A stretch of DNA of 64,000 bases from Planctomycetota bacterium (GCA_016713175.1 JADJPQ010000026.1:186001-250000); one strand, 5' to 3'; counted from the stretch's first letter, positions 53,011-62,227 are shown. Notes: a model not told the origin generated them from the letters alone. Numbers and translations: made by a program.

Positions 53011-53065
53011 AGCACTGAAAATGCTGGGGTCGCCGGTTCAACCCCGGCCCTGCCCACCACACAAC
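53011..53065 (+). repeat. attR, 55-bp copy of the tRNA-Phe 3' half
   Basis: It matches 44321-44375 with one mismatch. It lacks the acceptor 5' strand and D-arm, so it is a truncated tRNA copy and not a gene. Confidence 0.9.
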
Positions 53066-53102
53066 CCGGCCTCCCCGCGGGGACGGCGACCGCCACTGAC
53101 GC

Positions 53103-54662
53103 CTACGGCTGGATCGTCACCGCCAGCCCGCGCGAACTCGACACCAGGATCGCCGACGGGCTGCAAGACTGCCCCACCCGGCCCTGCCACAACTGCTGCG
53201 CATACAACGCCAGCCCCGCCAGCGACGGCGACGCCGGAATGGGTTCCAGCACGACCGACGCCCCGTGCAGATCGCTGCGGGTGAACCGCGACACCAACAA
53301 GCCGAAGCCGAGGTGCAGGTTGAAACCGAGCCCGAACGCATCAGAACCGGCGAGATCCGGCGGCCCGCCCATCAACAGGAACCCGACCGCGTCCGCCGGA
53401 GCATTGGAACCAAGGAACGCGAAGCCGGTGTTGCCGACCCGCGGGATGCCGTTCGCCGTCAGGCCGATCGAACCGGCGCAATCGGCCGTGCCGGCGCCGT
53501 AGTGCGCGATGCCGAGCGGCACCGGTCTCGGGTTCTTCAGCAACGCCACCACGTCGGAGCCGACCAGGAAGGCGAGATCCACCAACCCGTCACGCGTGAA
53601 CTCGCCAGCCACCAGCGCCGAGATCGCCGCGCCCTCGGTGGTCAGGATCTCCGGCGCACCGAACGCGCCGGCGCCATCGCCGTAGCAGGCGATCACCTGC
53701 CGATCGACGGCAACAATCAGATCGACGGCGCCATTGACGTCGAGATCGACGGCCACCACGGCTGCACCGATTCCGGGCAATGTGCGCGTCTGCGCAACCG
53801 CGAACCGGCCCGCGCCGTCGCCGCGCAGCACGACCACCGCCGTGCGTTGGAAGTCCAGCGCCACGACGTCGAGCTTGCCGTCGCGATCGACGTCGGCAGC
53901 CGACAGGACTCCGGATTGCAGCGGCACCGCCGACTGGATCGGCGCTTGAAACCCGCCAGCTCCGTCGGCCAGCAACACCTGCAGCTGCGACCCGAACGGT
54001 CCGGCCGTCACCAGATCCGGCCGCCCGTCAGCATTGCAATCCCCGACCACCAGGTCGCCCGGTTGCGCCGAGAGCCCGATGACCTGCGTCGCCGCCGTTC
54101 CACCGGCGCCGTCCCCGACCAGCACCGACAGACTCGGCACCGCCAGATGCGCTACGACCAGATCCGCACGACCGTCGCCGGTGACGTCGCCGACTCGCAG
54201 GTCCCGAGCCGGGGCCGACAGAACAGTGGTGACCGGCGGCGCAAAGGCCGCCGCACCCCGGTTCTGCGCGGTGACGACATCACCGGCCACCACACTGGCA
54301 ACCGCGAGATCGGCAAGCCGGTCGCCGTTCAGGTCTCCGGTGGCCAACGGTCCGGCCTGGCCGGGCGCCGGCAGCAACTGGCCACCGGCAAACCCGCCGG
54401 TCAGGACGCCAGGCAGCAACGAGACACTGCCTTGGTCGCCGTTGCTGATCAAGGCATCGACGATGCCATCCTGCGTGACGTCGGCGAGCACCAGATCGCG
54501 CCCACCCTGTCCGCCGGTGGGATACCGCTCGGGGGCGGCAAACGAGAGCGTCGGCGGCAGCGCACCACCGCCACCGCCGCCACCCCCGCACGAGGCGACG
54601 ACCATCGACAGGAACGAAACGACGACAACAGCACAGCAGCAGTACCCAGGTTGCATCGGCAT
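53103..54662 (-). CDS. VCBS/FG-GAP repeat lipoprotein
   Basis: A 519-residue lipoprotein. The signal ends in VVASC followed by a run of glycines, a flexible stalk. Residues about 35-390 hold seven or so VCBS/FG-GAP blades with D-x-x-x-D-G-x-x-D-L calcium-binding loops, for example DVTQDGIVDALIS, DVTGDGRADLVVA and DCNADGRPDLVTA. This predicts an integrin-alpha-like propeller. The C-terminal 125 residues (HYGAGTADCAGS, IPRVGNTGFAF) form a planctomycetal surface-protein domain related to that on the kelch protein. GGAGG lies 12 nt before the ATG. It sits just outside the element. Confidence 0.8.
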   Translation of the reverse strand: MPMQPGYCCCAVVVVSFLSMVVASCGGGGGGGGALPPTLSFAAPERYPTGGQGGRDLVLADVTQDGIVDALISNGDQGSVSLLPGVLTGGFAGGQLLPAPGQAGPLATGDLNGDRLADLAVASVVAGDVVTAQNRGAAAFAPPVTTVLSAPARDLRVGDVTGDGRADLVVAHLAVPSLSVLVGDGAGGTAATQVIGLSAQPGDLVVGDCNADGRPDLVTAGPFGSQLQVLLADGAGGFQAPIQSAVPLQSGVLSAADVDRDGKLDVVALDFQRTAVVVLRGDGAGRFAVAQTRTLPGIGAAVVAVDLDVNGAVDLIVAVDRQVIACYGDGAGAFGAPEILTTEGAAISALVAGEFTRDGLVDLAFLVGSDVVALLKNPRPVPLGIAHYGAGTADCAGSIGLTANGIPRVGNTGFAFLGSNAPADAVGFLLMGGPPDLAGSDAFGLGFNLHLGFGLLVSRFTRSDLHGASVVLEPIPASPSLAGLALYAQQLWQGRVGQSCSPSAILVSSSRGLAVTIQP

Positions 54663-54687
54663 GAACGCGAACGTCCTCCGGGGTCGG

Positions 54688-54706
54688 ATCGTAGCGTCAC
54701 GCTACG
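54688..54706 (-). promoter_or_regulatory. -10 box TACGAT overlapping a 17-nt palindrome
   Basis: TACGAT (minus strand, 54688-54693) lies 25 nt before the start of the VCBS lipoprotein gene and overlaps a palindrome at 54690-54706 with 8-nt perfect arms around one base. That is a plausible operator for a dimeric repressor. Confidence 0.35.
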
Positions 54707-54766
54707 GCACCGCCGAAGGACTTTCCCAAGGCGGCGACCCGGCGACGACGCTGCCCTGGCGACCTC

Positions 54767-55906
54767 CTACTGCTTGCCGACCTGGGTCACCAGGCCGCCG
54801 GTGAACGCCGCGATCGGCTCCATGGGATCCAGGTAGAAGAACTGGTGGTAGAGCGGGAAGCCGCAGAGATAGGGGCCGGGCAGAACCGGGTAGGTGTAGA
54901 ACGCCTCGCCAGTCGGGCTGGTGACGCCGATCGGGAACTGCGGCACGCCGGCGATCGGGTCGACCCAGATCAACACGCCGAGGTAGGAAACGCCGGGCAC
55001 CGGGAAGTAGTTGCTCAGCAGGCCGACCGGCGAATTGGGCACCGCGTTCTTCAGCTTGATGTCGATGAAGCGCAGCGCTCCGACCTCCTGAACCGGCAAC
55101 GTCTCGACGTAGATCTCCGGCGTCGTGCTGCTGCCGGCACCATAGTTCTCGACGGACGGGGGGCAGTTGGCGATCGTGTCGGCAGCGAACACCACGGTGA
55201 ACGTGCGCCACTCGCCCGGCTGCAGCGTGCGCGCCGACCACTGGAACATGCCGGTGTAGTCACCCATGAACGGGAACGCCGGAGCCGTCAGGTTGTCGGC
55301 CGCGGCGTCGTCGAGCCGGTTGCGCAGTGCGGGATACGCCGCGACCTCGCTGGCGTCGGCACCAAGGGCGCGCACCTCGAGGCTGTTGCCGGAGAGGTCC
55401 GTGATCCGATGGCTGCCGATCGAGCCGCCGGCCTGGTCGTCGTTCGCCGTCGCGGTCAGGTCGATGTCGACGTAGTGGAACAGGTCGACGGTGACCGGTG
55501 CCGCAGTCACATTGACCAGGGTCAGGCGGTTCATCACCACGCCGCTGGACGGACCCGCGTCATAGCAGTCGACATCGATGCGGGCCTTCAGCACGCCGCG
55601 GCCATCGACATCGTCGAAGTCGCGATCGATGTGGGTGTTGCCGGTCGTCACGCCCTGGCTGACCGGGCCGATGTTCTTCAGCGCAAACTCGCGCGTGTCG
55701 CCCCCAAGGCGGAAGTGCCACCACTGCTCGAAGCCGTGGTTGAAGGCCAGCGCGTCGGTGCGGAGCTGCATCCCGCGCGGCAGGTTGGACGTCGCCGACA
55801 GCGCGCCGGTCTGAAAGGCGGTATTGCCATCGGAAATGGCGAACTGAGCCGGCAGTACCGCCGAGATGGCCGCGATCGCGGCCAACAACTTGGTCTGGTG
55901 GTGCAT
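54767..55906 (-). CDS. Secreted protein of unknown function
   Basis: A 379-residue exported protein (signal MHHQTKLLAAIAAISAVLPAQ). The first 260 residues form a beta-rich domain with HGFEQWWHFRLGG, RDFDDVDGRGVLKARI and FHYVDIDLTATAND. The last 110 carry a C-terminal module with YFPVPGVSYLGVLIWVDP and YHQFFYLDP, again of the sort seen on planctomycetal surface proteins. No catalytic motif is seen. The upstream ATG at 56080 would add sequence without protein character, so 55906 is preferred because the signal peptide starts there. It is divergent from the large carboxypeptidase-regulatory gene. Confidence 0.65.
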   Translation of the reverse strand: MHHQTKLLAAIAAISAVLPAQFAISDGNTAFQTGALSATSNLPRGMQLRTDALAFNHGFEQWWHFRLGGDTREFALKNIGPVSQGVTTGNTHIDRDFDDVDGRGVLKARIDVDCYDAGPSSGVVMNRLTLVNVTAAPVTVDLFHYVDIDLTATANDDQAGGSIGSHRITDLSGNSLEVRALGADASEVAAYPALRNRLDDAAADNLTAPAFPFMGDYTGMFQWSARTLQPGEWRTFTVVFAADTIANCPPSVENYGAGSSTTPEIYVETLPVQEVGALRFIDIKLKNAVPNSPVGLLSNYFPVPGVSYLGVLIWVDPIAGVPQFPIGVTSPTGEAFYTYPVLPGPYLCGFPLYHQFFYLDPMEPIAAFTGGLVTQVGKQ

Positions 55907-56137
55907 GTCTGGTTGTCTGAGAGTGCAGTTGGGACTGGCGAAGGATCGGCGCGACCGAATGAACCGAAGCACGAAGGGACAGTGGGCGCGATTCTCGCCA
56001 TCGACAAGGATCGCACAAAACGCGAGTGTTGTCATGGGGAGAACGGCGGGGACGTCATTTCGAGGTTGGTCAGACGGCACTGTTGCTGCGCACCGTCAAT
56101 CCGACCCACGATCGGTGGCCGAACGAACGAACCGTTC

Positions 56138-56146
56138 TGCTATCCT
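56138..56146 (+). promoter_or_regulatory. Extended -10 (TGC-TATCCT) upstream of the 896-residue protein gene
   Basis: TG at 56138 and TATCCT at 56141-56146 form an extended -10 box ending 15 nt before the ATG at 56162. The same TATCCT precedes the ECF gene at 15718. The rest of the 255-nt divergent gap shows nothing recognisable. Confidence 0.4.
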
Positions 56147-56161
56147 CGTTGCCAACGCGGA

Positions 56162-58852
56162 ATGATCCGTGTCAGGCAACCGCACTCGAACATGCACGTC
56201 CTCGGGCTGGCGACCAGTGTTTTCCTCCTGACCGTCAACGCCGCGAGGCCGCAGAGTCCTGGGACGCAGGCAGATATCCGCACCAACGCTGCGGCGACCG
56301 TGCGCCTGACCGGTCGTGTGGTCGACGGTCAGGGAACGGTGCTCGCGGACGCCGCAATCGGCTGGGCCGACTGCCGTGAGATGTCGACGGCGACACTGTT
56401 GGCGCAACCGCTTGTCCGTACAGGCGCCGACGGTGGGTTCACGATCGAAGTCCGCCCGCCTGGTCGCCGCGACACCATCCAGCCCCGATTGCTGGTCGGC
56501 GCCAAAGGCAAAGCCGCCATCGCGATCCGACCCGGGTTCAAACTCGCCAGCGACGAAGCCGTCGCGGCGTGGGTGGACCCCGAGGGCGACACCGAACCGC
56601 CGGAACCGCGGTACGCCGCGGAGACGACCGTCGGCGACCTGGTGCTGGCCGATGGCGCGCGGCTGTTCGGCCGGGTCCGCGACCTCGACGGCAAGCCGCT
56701 CGCCGAGGTGCTGGTCATCGCGCGCGATGTGCTGCAGCAAGGCAGCCGACGCCAACCCGATGCGTTCTCGTTCCACTGCGTCGCGCGCACCGACGACCGC
56801 GGCATCTTCGAGCTGCCGTGTGCGTTGCCGCAGGGCGTGGAGCTCGAGTTCAGTCGCGACGGCCACTACAGCGAACGCCTCGGACCGGTGGCCGCCGGGT
56901 CGCCACTCGAGGTGACGATGGCGCGTTCGGGCGCAATCGCAGGCCGCGTCCTCGACACCGCTGGCAAGGCCGTTGCCGGCGCCGGCGTCAGCATCGGCTA
57001 CGAGCGCCACGCCTTCCCGCAAACGCTGACGACGGGCGCTGACGGGGCCTTCCGGTTCACGCTGGCGCAGCGCGGACGCTGGCGCGTGCAAGTCGACAAG
57101 CGCGAACGCCACCGCAACACCACGGCGGCATCGCCGGTGTTCGAACAGCCGCGAGAAAACCTCGAGATCGTGCTGCGTCCCAAGGCGGGCGATCCAGCGG
57201 GTCGCGAGCGGCTGGTCGTCCGTGCCATCGACCAGCGCAGCGGCGCCCCCGTGGCGGAGTTCCGCGCCACGGCGATCTGGAACCAGTACGCCAATGGCAA
57301 CGGCTCCTACCGGGATCACATGCTGCGCCAGGGGCTGCGGCGCGCGGCCGTGGCCGCCGACGGCAAGGTCGAAGTCGCGGGCCCGGACGAGAGCGATGCC
57401 CGGGTCGGTTGCGTACGCGTGATTGCCGCCGGATTCGCACCGCAGACCGTCACCGAGGTCGAATGGCAAGAGGCCGACGCGGGCAAACCTCGCGCGCCGC
57501 TGACCGTCGAACTGCAACCGGAAGCAACCGTGCAAGGACAGGTCCGCGATGATCGGACCGGTGAGCCCGTCGCCGGTGCGCGCGTCTGGGCCCGCCCGCC
57601 GGCATCGCCGAACGAGGGGGCCTACGAACAACACCCTGGCGACTGGCCCGCGGATGCGATCACGACGGCCGCCGACGGCAGCTTCACTCTGCCGGCACTC
57701 GGTGAGGGAGAGTGGCTGGTGCGCGCACGACACCCGGAACGGCCGCCGGCCATCGACGAATCCATCACGCTGGCCGCGGCGGAAGCGAAGTCGGGCCTCG
57801 TGGTGAAGATCCCCGGCGGCGGCAAGGTCAGCGGCCGCATCGTCGGCATGGCGATCCCGACCGGCAGCAAGGTGTTCCTGCACCCGTTGCCGCGGCAGAC
57901 GTTCGGCGTGCAGCAGCAGTACTGGTTCGGCGGCAGCGGTGTGGAGCCGCTGGCCAAAGCGATCCCCGTCGGTGCCGATGGCGCCTTCTCGTGGTCGGGC
58001 GTCGAACTCGACAACCACCTGTTGGTGCTGCTGTTGCCGGCGCGACCGCGCTGCGGCAACCCGCTGTATGTGCCGCTCGAACCGTTCCGGGTCCGGCGTC
58101 AGGGCATCCAGCGTGACTTCGATGCCAGCGACGACCGGCCGGGGACGATCACCGGCAAGGTCGCGTTCCCCGAAGGCGCGGTGCCATTCGAACGCCTGCT
58201 CGTGGTCGCGGACACGGTCAGCGAAGGGCAACAGGTCTACCACGATCCGTGGGGCGATCCGGTGGCGGGCAATCGCTCCTTCGTCGCCGCCGATGGCACC
58301 TTCGCGATCGCGGTCGGGCCGGGAACCTACCGCCTGAACCTGCACGAGATCGGCAGCAACCTGCGCTTGCTCGGCGACCGGACACTGCTGCGGGTTCGCG
58401 CCGCCGAGACGGTGACGCAGGCCCTGGCCGCACGGCTGGTGACCGTCAAGGTGACGCTCGAACCGGACGCCGACGTCAAGACCATGGCCGACGTCGATCG
58501 GCTCGAACTGCGGGTCGTCGCCAAGGACCAGGACGCGGGCATGATCCGCTTCGGCGACAACGATCAGTACGATTTCGGCGTTGGCGTGCCGGTGCCACCC
58601 GGCTGCCGCGAACTCGAGCTACTGTTGCCGCCGGCCAGCATCACGTTGCTGGCACGCAATCACGTCGGCGCGATCCGCACCGACGACCAGCGCTGGCAGG
58701 TGTCGCCCGTCGGCCGCGGCGAGATCGATCTGTCGGCGAGCAAGGAGCCACGGGCCGAGTGCACGATCAAGGTCGGCGCGCCGCCCGAGATTCCCGAACC
58801 GGAGGCGAAGAAGCCGGACGGCGAGCCGACCGACACCAAGAAGGACGGCTGA
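56162..58852 (+). CDS. Large secreted carboxypeptidase-regulatory-like protein
   Basis: An 896-residue protein with a signal peptide (hydrophobic LGLATSVFLLTVNA). It is a string of carboxypeptidase-regulatory-like sandwiches: RLTGRVVDGQGTVLADAAIG (near 45), LFGRVRDLDGKPLAEVLVIA (near 170), IAGRVLDTAGKAVAGAGVSI, TVQGQVRDDRTGEPVAGARV (near 458) and KVSGRIVGMAIPTGSKVF. The C terminus is Lys/Glu/Asp-rich. It resembles the exported tail of the membrane sigma factor at 2510 and the protein at 19238. The frame is open far upstream, but 56162 (or 56192) gives the signal peptide. Role unknown. Confidence 0.7.
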   Translation: MIRVRQPHSNMHVLGLATSVFLLTVNAARPQSPGTQADIRTNAAATVRLTGRVVDGQGTVLADAAIGWADCREMSTATLLAQPLVRTGADGGFTIEVRPPGRRDTIQPRLLVGAKGKAAIAIRPGFKLASDEAVAAWVDPEGDTEPPEPRYAAETTVGDLVLADGARLFGRVRDLDGKPLAEVLVIARDVLQQGSRRQPDAFSFHCVARTDDRGIFELPCALPQGVELEFSRDGHYSERLGPVAAGSPLEVTMARSGAIAGRVLDTAGKAVAGAGVSIGYERHAFPQTLTTGADGAFRFTLAQRGRWRVQVDKRERHRNTTAASPVFEQPRENLEIVLRPKAGDPAGRERLVVRAIDQRSGAPVAEFRATAIWNQYANGNGSYRDHMLRQGLRRAAVAADGKVEVAGPDESDARVGCVRVIAAGFAPQTVTEVEWQEADAGKPRAPLTVELQPEATVQGQVRDDRTGEPVAGARVWARPPASPNEGAYEQHPGDWPADAITTAADGSFTLPALGEGEWLVRARHPERPPAIDESITLAAAEAKSGLVVKIPGGGKVSGRIVGMAIPTGSKVFLHPLPRQTFGVQQQYWFGGSGVEPLAKAIPVGADGAFSWSGVELDNHLLVLLLPARPRCGNPLYVPLEPFRVRRQGIQRDFDASDDRPGTITGKVAFPEGAVPFERLLVVADTVSEGQQVYHDPWGDPVAGNRSFVAADGTFAIAVGPGTYRLNLHEIGSNLRLLGDRTLLRVRAAETVTQALAARLVTVKVTLEPDADVKTMADVDRLELRVVAKDQDAGMIRFGDNDQYDFGVGVPVPPGCRELELLLPPASITLLARNHVGAIRTDDQRWQVSPVGRGEIDLSASKEPRAECTIKVGAPPEIPEPEAKKPDGEPTDTKKDG

Positions 58853-58860
58853 AACGGGCG

Positions 58861-60702
58861 CTACAGGCCGAGTTCCTTCAGCCGCCGGTAGAACGTGCTG
58901 CGCGACATGCCGAGAGCGCGGGCAGCGAGCTGCTTGTCGCCGCTGGCGCCCGCAAGCGCCTGCAGGATCGCCTCGCGCTCGGCCTGATCGCGCAGCGTGC
59001 GCAGATCCAGGATCGGCGGCGTGGTGGCTGTCGCCGCGATCTGCATCCCAGGGTCGCGGGACACCGTCGTGCCGAGCACCGACTGGCCGTGAATCACATG
59101 CGCCGGCAGATCCTCTTCCTGGACCAGGTCGCCGACGCCGAGCGCGAACGCCCGATCGATCACGTTCTCGAGTTCGCGCACATTGCCCGGCCACGGGTAG
59201 GCGAGCAGTCGTGCGATCGCCGCCTGCGAGATGCCGCCGACCGGATGGGCATCGCGGCGATGCCGCCGGTTGGCGCGTTGGATGAAGTGGGCCACCAGCA
59301 CCGGAATGTCTTCGACACGATCGCGCAGCGCCGGGACCGGCAACGTGACGACCTCGAGCCGGAAGTACAGATCCTCGCGGAAGCGGCCATCGCGGACCAT
59401 CTGCAGCAGATCGCGGTTGGTCGCGGCCAGGATCCGGACATCGACCAACCGCGGCTGGTTGGCGCCCACCGGCCGGATCTCCCCCATCTGCAACACCCGG
59501 AGCAGCTTGACCTGCACGTCCATCGACGTCTCGGCGATCTCGTCGAGGAAGATCGTGCCGCCGTCGGCCGCCGAGAACAGGCCTTCGCGGCTCTGCTGGG
59601 CGCCGGTGAAGGCACCCTTCTCGTAGCCGAACAGTTCGCTCTCGATCAGGTCCGGCGAGATCGCACCGCAGTGGATCGGAATGAACGGGCTGTGCCGGTT
59701 GGCGCCGTCGAAGTGCAACGCCCGCGCGATCAATTCCTTGCCGGTGCCGCTCTCGCCGACGATCAGCACGGTGGAACGGTTCTGCCGCAGGCGCTCGACC
59801 AGACCAGCCAGTTCGGCGATCCGCGCCGAGCCACCGACGAACCCGGTCATCGCGTAGCCGGGCACGCGGACGGCTGGTCCCGGCGACGGCGCCGCTTCGC
59901 GTTCGCCGATCTGCTCGCGCAGGCCGAGCAGCGCGGTGATGTCGCGCAGCACGACGATGACCTGCTCACCGCCCGCCAGGTCGTGGATGTGCGCCGAAAC
60001 GGTCCGCTGCTCACCGCCGATCGCCAACGCGATCTCCGCCTGCGTCGCGCCATCGCCGAGCAAGCGCTCCAGCCGCGCGGCCGCATGGCCGGCGGTCGTC
60101 AACGCCGAGCCGACCGCCAGGTCGCCCAGACACTGGCGCGTGAACGCATCGGCCGCCAGCACGCGGTGTTGCCGGTCGAGCAGCAGCACGCCACCGCCGG
60201 CGGCGTTCTCGGTCAGCGAGCGCACCGATTCCAGCGCCGTCGCGCGCCGGCCGACCTCGGCCAGCGCCCGCCGGGCCTCCTGCAGCGATGCCGCCAGCCC
60301 GGCGTTCTCGCGCTCGAGCCGCGAACGCGCATCTTCGAGCCGCAGCATCACCTTGATGCGCGCCACCAGTTCCTCACGCTGCACGGGCTTCCTGATGTAG
60401 TCGACGGCCCCCATCTCGTAGGCCTGCAGCTTGTCGGACTCGTCCCCCATGTGCGCGGTCAGGAAGATCACCGGCACGAACGCGGTGCGCGCATTGGCCT
60501 TCAGGCGCCGGCAGACCTCGAAGCCATCGACGCCGGGCATCACGACATCCAGCAGGATCAGGTCGAACGCCTGCTTGCTGCACAGCTCGAGCCCCTGCCG
60601 ACCGCTCTGCGCACACACGACCTCGAACTCCCCGCCGCGCAGGTAGAGCTCGATCATCATCAGGTTCTGCTCGGAATCGTCGACCGCCAGGATCCGCGCC
60701 AT
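58861..60702 (-). CDS. Sigma-54-dependent response regulator (NtrC type)
   Basis: A 613-residue activator. The receiver domain (1-120) has the phospho-acceptor Asp52 in LILLDVVMPG, Thr82 and Lys105. Residues 120-165 are a coiled coil, and 170-285 a PAS-like domain with VLLLDRQHRVLAAD. The AAA+ domain (300-530) has Walker A GESGTGKE and the sigma-54 contact loop GAFTGA. The Fis-type helix-turn-helix ends the protein (ARALGMSRSTFYRRLKELGL). No histidine kinase adjoins it, so the partner and the target promoters are elsewhere. GGAGG lies 4 nt before the ATG. Confidence 0.93.
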   Translation of the reverse strand: MARILAVDDSEQNLMMIELYLRGGEFEVVCAQSGRQGLELCSKQAFDLILLDVVMPGVDGFEVCRRLKANARTAFVPVIFLTAHMGDESDKLQAYEMGAVDYIRKPVQREELVARIKVMLRLEDARSRLERENAGLAASLQEARRALAEVGRRATALESVRSLTENAAGGGVLLLDRQHRVLAADAFTRQCLGDLAVGSALTTAGHAAARLERLLGDGATQAEIALAIGGEQRTVSAHIHDLAGGEQVIVVLRDITALLGLREQIGEREAAPSPGPAVRVPGYAMTGFVGGSARIAELAGLVERLRQNRSTVLIVGESGTGKELIARALHFDGANRHSPFIPIHCGAISPDLIESELFGYEKGAFTGAQQSREGLFSAADGGTIFLDEIAETSMDVQVKLLRVLQMGEIRPVGANQPRLVDVRILAATNRDLLQMVRDGRFREDLYFRLEVVTLPVPALRDRVEDIPVLVAHFIQRANRRHRRDAHPVGGISQAAIARLLAYPWPGNVRELENVIDRAFALGVGDLVQEEDLPAHVIHGQSVLGTTVSRDPGMQIAATATTPPILDLRTLRDQAEREAILQALAGASGDKQLAARALGMSRSTFYRRLKELGL

Positions 60703-60726
60703 CTGACCTCCGTTCGGAAGCCGCCG

Positions 60727-60732
60727 ATCGTA
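60727..60732 (-). promoter_or_regulatory. -10 box TACGAT of the response regulator gene
   Basis: TACGAT on the minus strand lies 24 nt before the ATG at 60702. The wider GCTACGATC is identical to that upstream of the VCBS gene. In both, a GGAGG Shine-Dalgarno sequence lies between box and start, giving a short leader. Confidence 0.35.
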
Positions 60733-60802
60733 GCGCCCCGGAGGTTGTTGACGCCAACGGTGGCCAGGCCAGCCGGGCATGGTCACGCGGCCGGGGGCAC
60801 CG

Positions 60803-60808
60803 TACGCT
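60803..60808 (+). promoter_or_regulatory. -10-like TACGCT before the S41 protease gene
   Basis: TACGCT ends 10 nt before the ATG at 60819, and no Shine-Dalgarno sequence is present. The same hexamer precedes the gene at 212. Confidence 0.35.
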
Positions 60809-60818
60809 GCCGCACCCG

Positions 60819-62225
60819 ATGCAACCGGCGCGCGTACCCCTGTGGTTCCTCCTCGCCGTCTGGTTGCTGGTGGTCGGCGCCTTCGGTCTGGGCCTGTGGC
60901 TGGGTGCGCAGCGCGGTCTCGATCTGCCCGAACCGCAGCGCACGGCCTTCCGGCTGGTGCTGAACGAGATCCTCCGTTCGCACGTCGAGCCACAGGACGA
61001 GGCAAGACTCGCCGAAACCGCGATCGGCGGCATGGTCAGCGCCCTCGATGAGTACAGCCGCTACGTACCGCCGGCGAAGGCGGCGAAGTTCGACGAGGAC
61101 ACCACCGGCTCCTACGACGGCATCGGCCTGTTGATGGTGCAGCACGGCGATGACCTGATCGTGCACTTCCCGTTCGTCGACAGCCCCGCCGAACGCGCGG
61201 GGTTGCGGCCCGGGGACCGCATCCTGGCGGTCGACGGTACGCCGGTGACCTCGTTCCCGGTCGCGGAGCGGACCACGGCGACCAACCAGCGGGTGCGCGG
61301 GCCGGCCGGCACCAAGGTCCTGCTGCAGGTGGCCCGCGGTGGACAACCGCCGTTCGACGTCGAGGTCGGACGCGGCGCCGTGCTGCGGCCGTGTGTCAAG
61401 TGGGCCCACCTGGTCGATGCCGACGCCGGACTCGGCTACGTGCACATCGCCGACTTCCACCAGGACACCGCCCGCCAGCTGGCGGCCGCGATCACGGCGT
61501 TGCAACAGGAACCCAGCGGCCTGCGCGGCCTGATCGTCGACCTGCGCTTCGATGGCGGCGGCCTGCTCGACGAAGGTGTCGACACTGCCCGGCTGTTCGT
61601 GCCGAAGGGCACGCTGGTGACCACCCGCCGACGCGGCCAGGTCGTCGAGTCGTACGATGCGATCGCCGCCCGGTGCCAGTTCCCCGAGTTGCCGCTGATC
61701 GTGCTGGTCAATGAACAATCCGCCAGCGCCAGCGAGGTGCTGACCGGCGCACTGCAAGACCATCGCCGCGCGGCAGTCGTCGGCGTGCGCACCTACGGCA
61801 AGGGCATGGTCAACACCATCTTCAGCTGGCAGCGGCACGACTTCCGACTGAAGCTGACGACGGCGCATTACTACACGCCGTCCGGCCGCAACATCGACCA
61901 GAGCCACGCACCCGGTGCCACGCCGGCAGACCGCGGCGGCATCGCCCCCGACATCGAAGCGACGGCCACCAGGCAGCAAGCGCAGGCGATCCTGCAGGCC
62001 CTGTCGCAGCACGAGGCTCCGCGCCGCTATCGCGACGACCTCCGGGAACTCGCGAGCCGGCTGGCGTTCGTGGTGCCGGGGCCAGTGCCCCCGAGCGAGG
62101 ATCCGCAGCTCGCGGCGGCAATCGCCGCGCTGCGCGAACGGGTCGCCAGCACCGCCGTCGGCGACGCGCCATCCAAGGACCGACTGGACCAGCCGCCACA
62201 CGGTGGCAACGGCCAAGGTCGCTGA
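60819..62225 (+). CDS. S41 family C-terminal processing peptidase
   Basis: A 468-residue membrane-anchored protease. One N-terminal helix (about 8-30), a helical domain, then PDZ (about 95-185, IGLLMVQHGDDLIVHFPFVDSPAERAG, given here as its two ends IGLLM and SPAERAG), then the catalytic core. LRFDGGG is the oxyanion region, Ser in NEQSASASE is the nucleophile and Lys in RTYGKGMVN the general base. It cleaves C-terminal tails of periplasmic proteins, as CtpA/Prc does. It lies 18 nt before tsaD, in the same direction, but tsaD has its own start-proximal -10 box. Confidence 0.92.
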   Translation: MQPARVPLWFLLAVWLLVVGAFGLGLWLGAQRGLDLPEPQRTAFRLVLNEILRSHVEPQDEARLAETAIGGMVSALDEYSRYVPPAKAAKFDEDTTGSYDGIGLLMVQHGDDLIVHFPFVDSPAERAGLRPGDRILAVDGTPVTSFPVAERTTATNQRVRGPAGTKVLLQVARGGQPPFDVEVGRGAVLRPCVKWAHLVDADAGLGYVHIADFHQDTARQLAAAITALQQEPSGLRGLIVDLRFDGGGLLDEGVDTARLFVPKGTLVTTRRRGQVVESYDAIAARCQFPELPLIVLVNEQSASASEVLTGALQDHRRAAVVGVRTYGKGMVNTIFSWQRHDFRLKLTTAHYYTPSGRNIDQSHAPGATPADRGGIAPDIEATATRQQAQAILQALSQHEAPRRYRDDLRELASRLAFVVPGPVPPSEDPQLAAAIAALRERVASTAVGDAPSKDRLDQPPHGGNGQGR

Positions 62226-62227
62226 GC

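Larger units (their letters stand above)
44321..53065. mobile_element. Integrated satellite-like element in tRNA-Phe, about 8.7 kb
   Basis: The element is bounded by two 55-bp direct repeats exactly 8690 bp apart (44321-44375 and 53011-53065, one mismatch), covering the 3' half of tRNA-Phe. Putative integrase arm sites lie inside both ends. Gene order from the right end, nearly all on the minus strand, is: tyrosine integrase, small HTH protein, unknown, CHC2-TOPRIM-DUF3987 primase-helicase, a perfect inverted repeat, a 60-residue protein, small-terminase-like protein, 82-residue protein, lipoprotein, kelch protein, and a small membrane protein on the plus strand. There are no capsid, tail, portal, large terminase or conjugation genes. 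This is the gene set of a phage-inducible chromosomal island; a decayed prophage is the alternative. Confidence 0.85.

Noticed and set aside
53011..53065. Possible second tRNA-Phe
   Set aside because: Only the 3' half is present; the acceptor 5' strand and D-arm are missing. It is the attR copy.
54845..56161. Upstream extension of the large carboxypeptidase-regulatory gene
   Set aside because: The frame is open but lies antisense to the secreted protein gene 54767-55906. The signal peptide marks the true start near 56162 or 56192.
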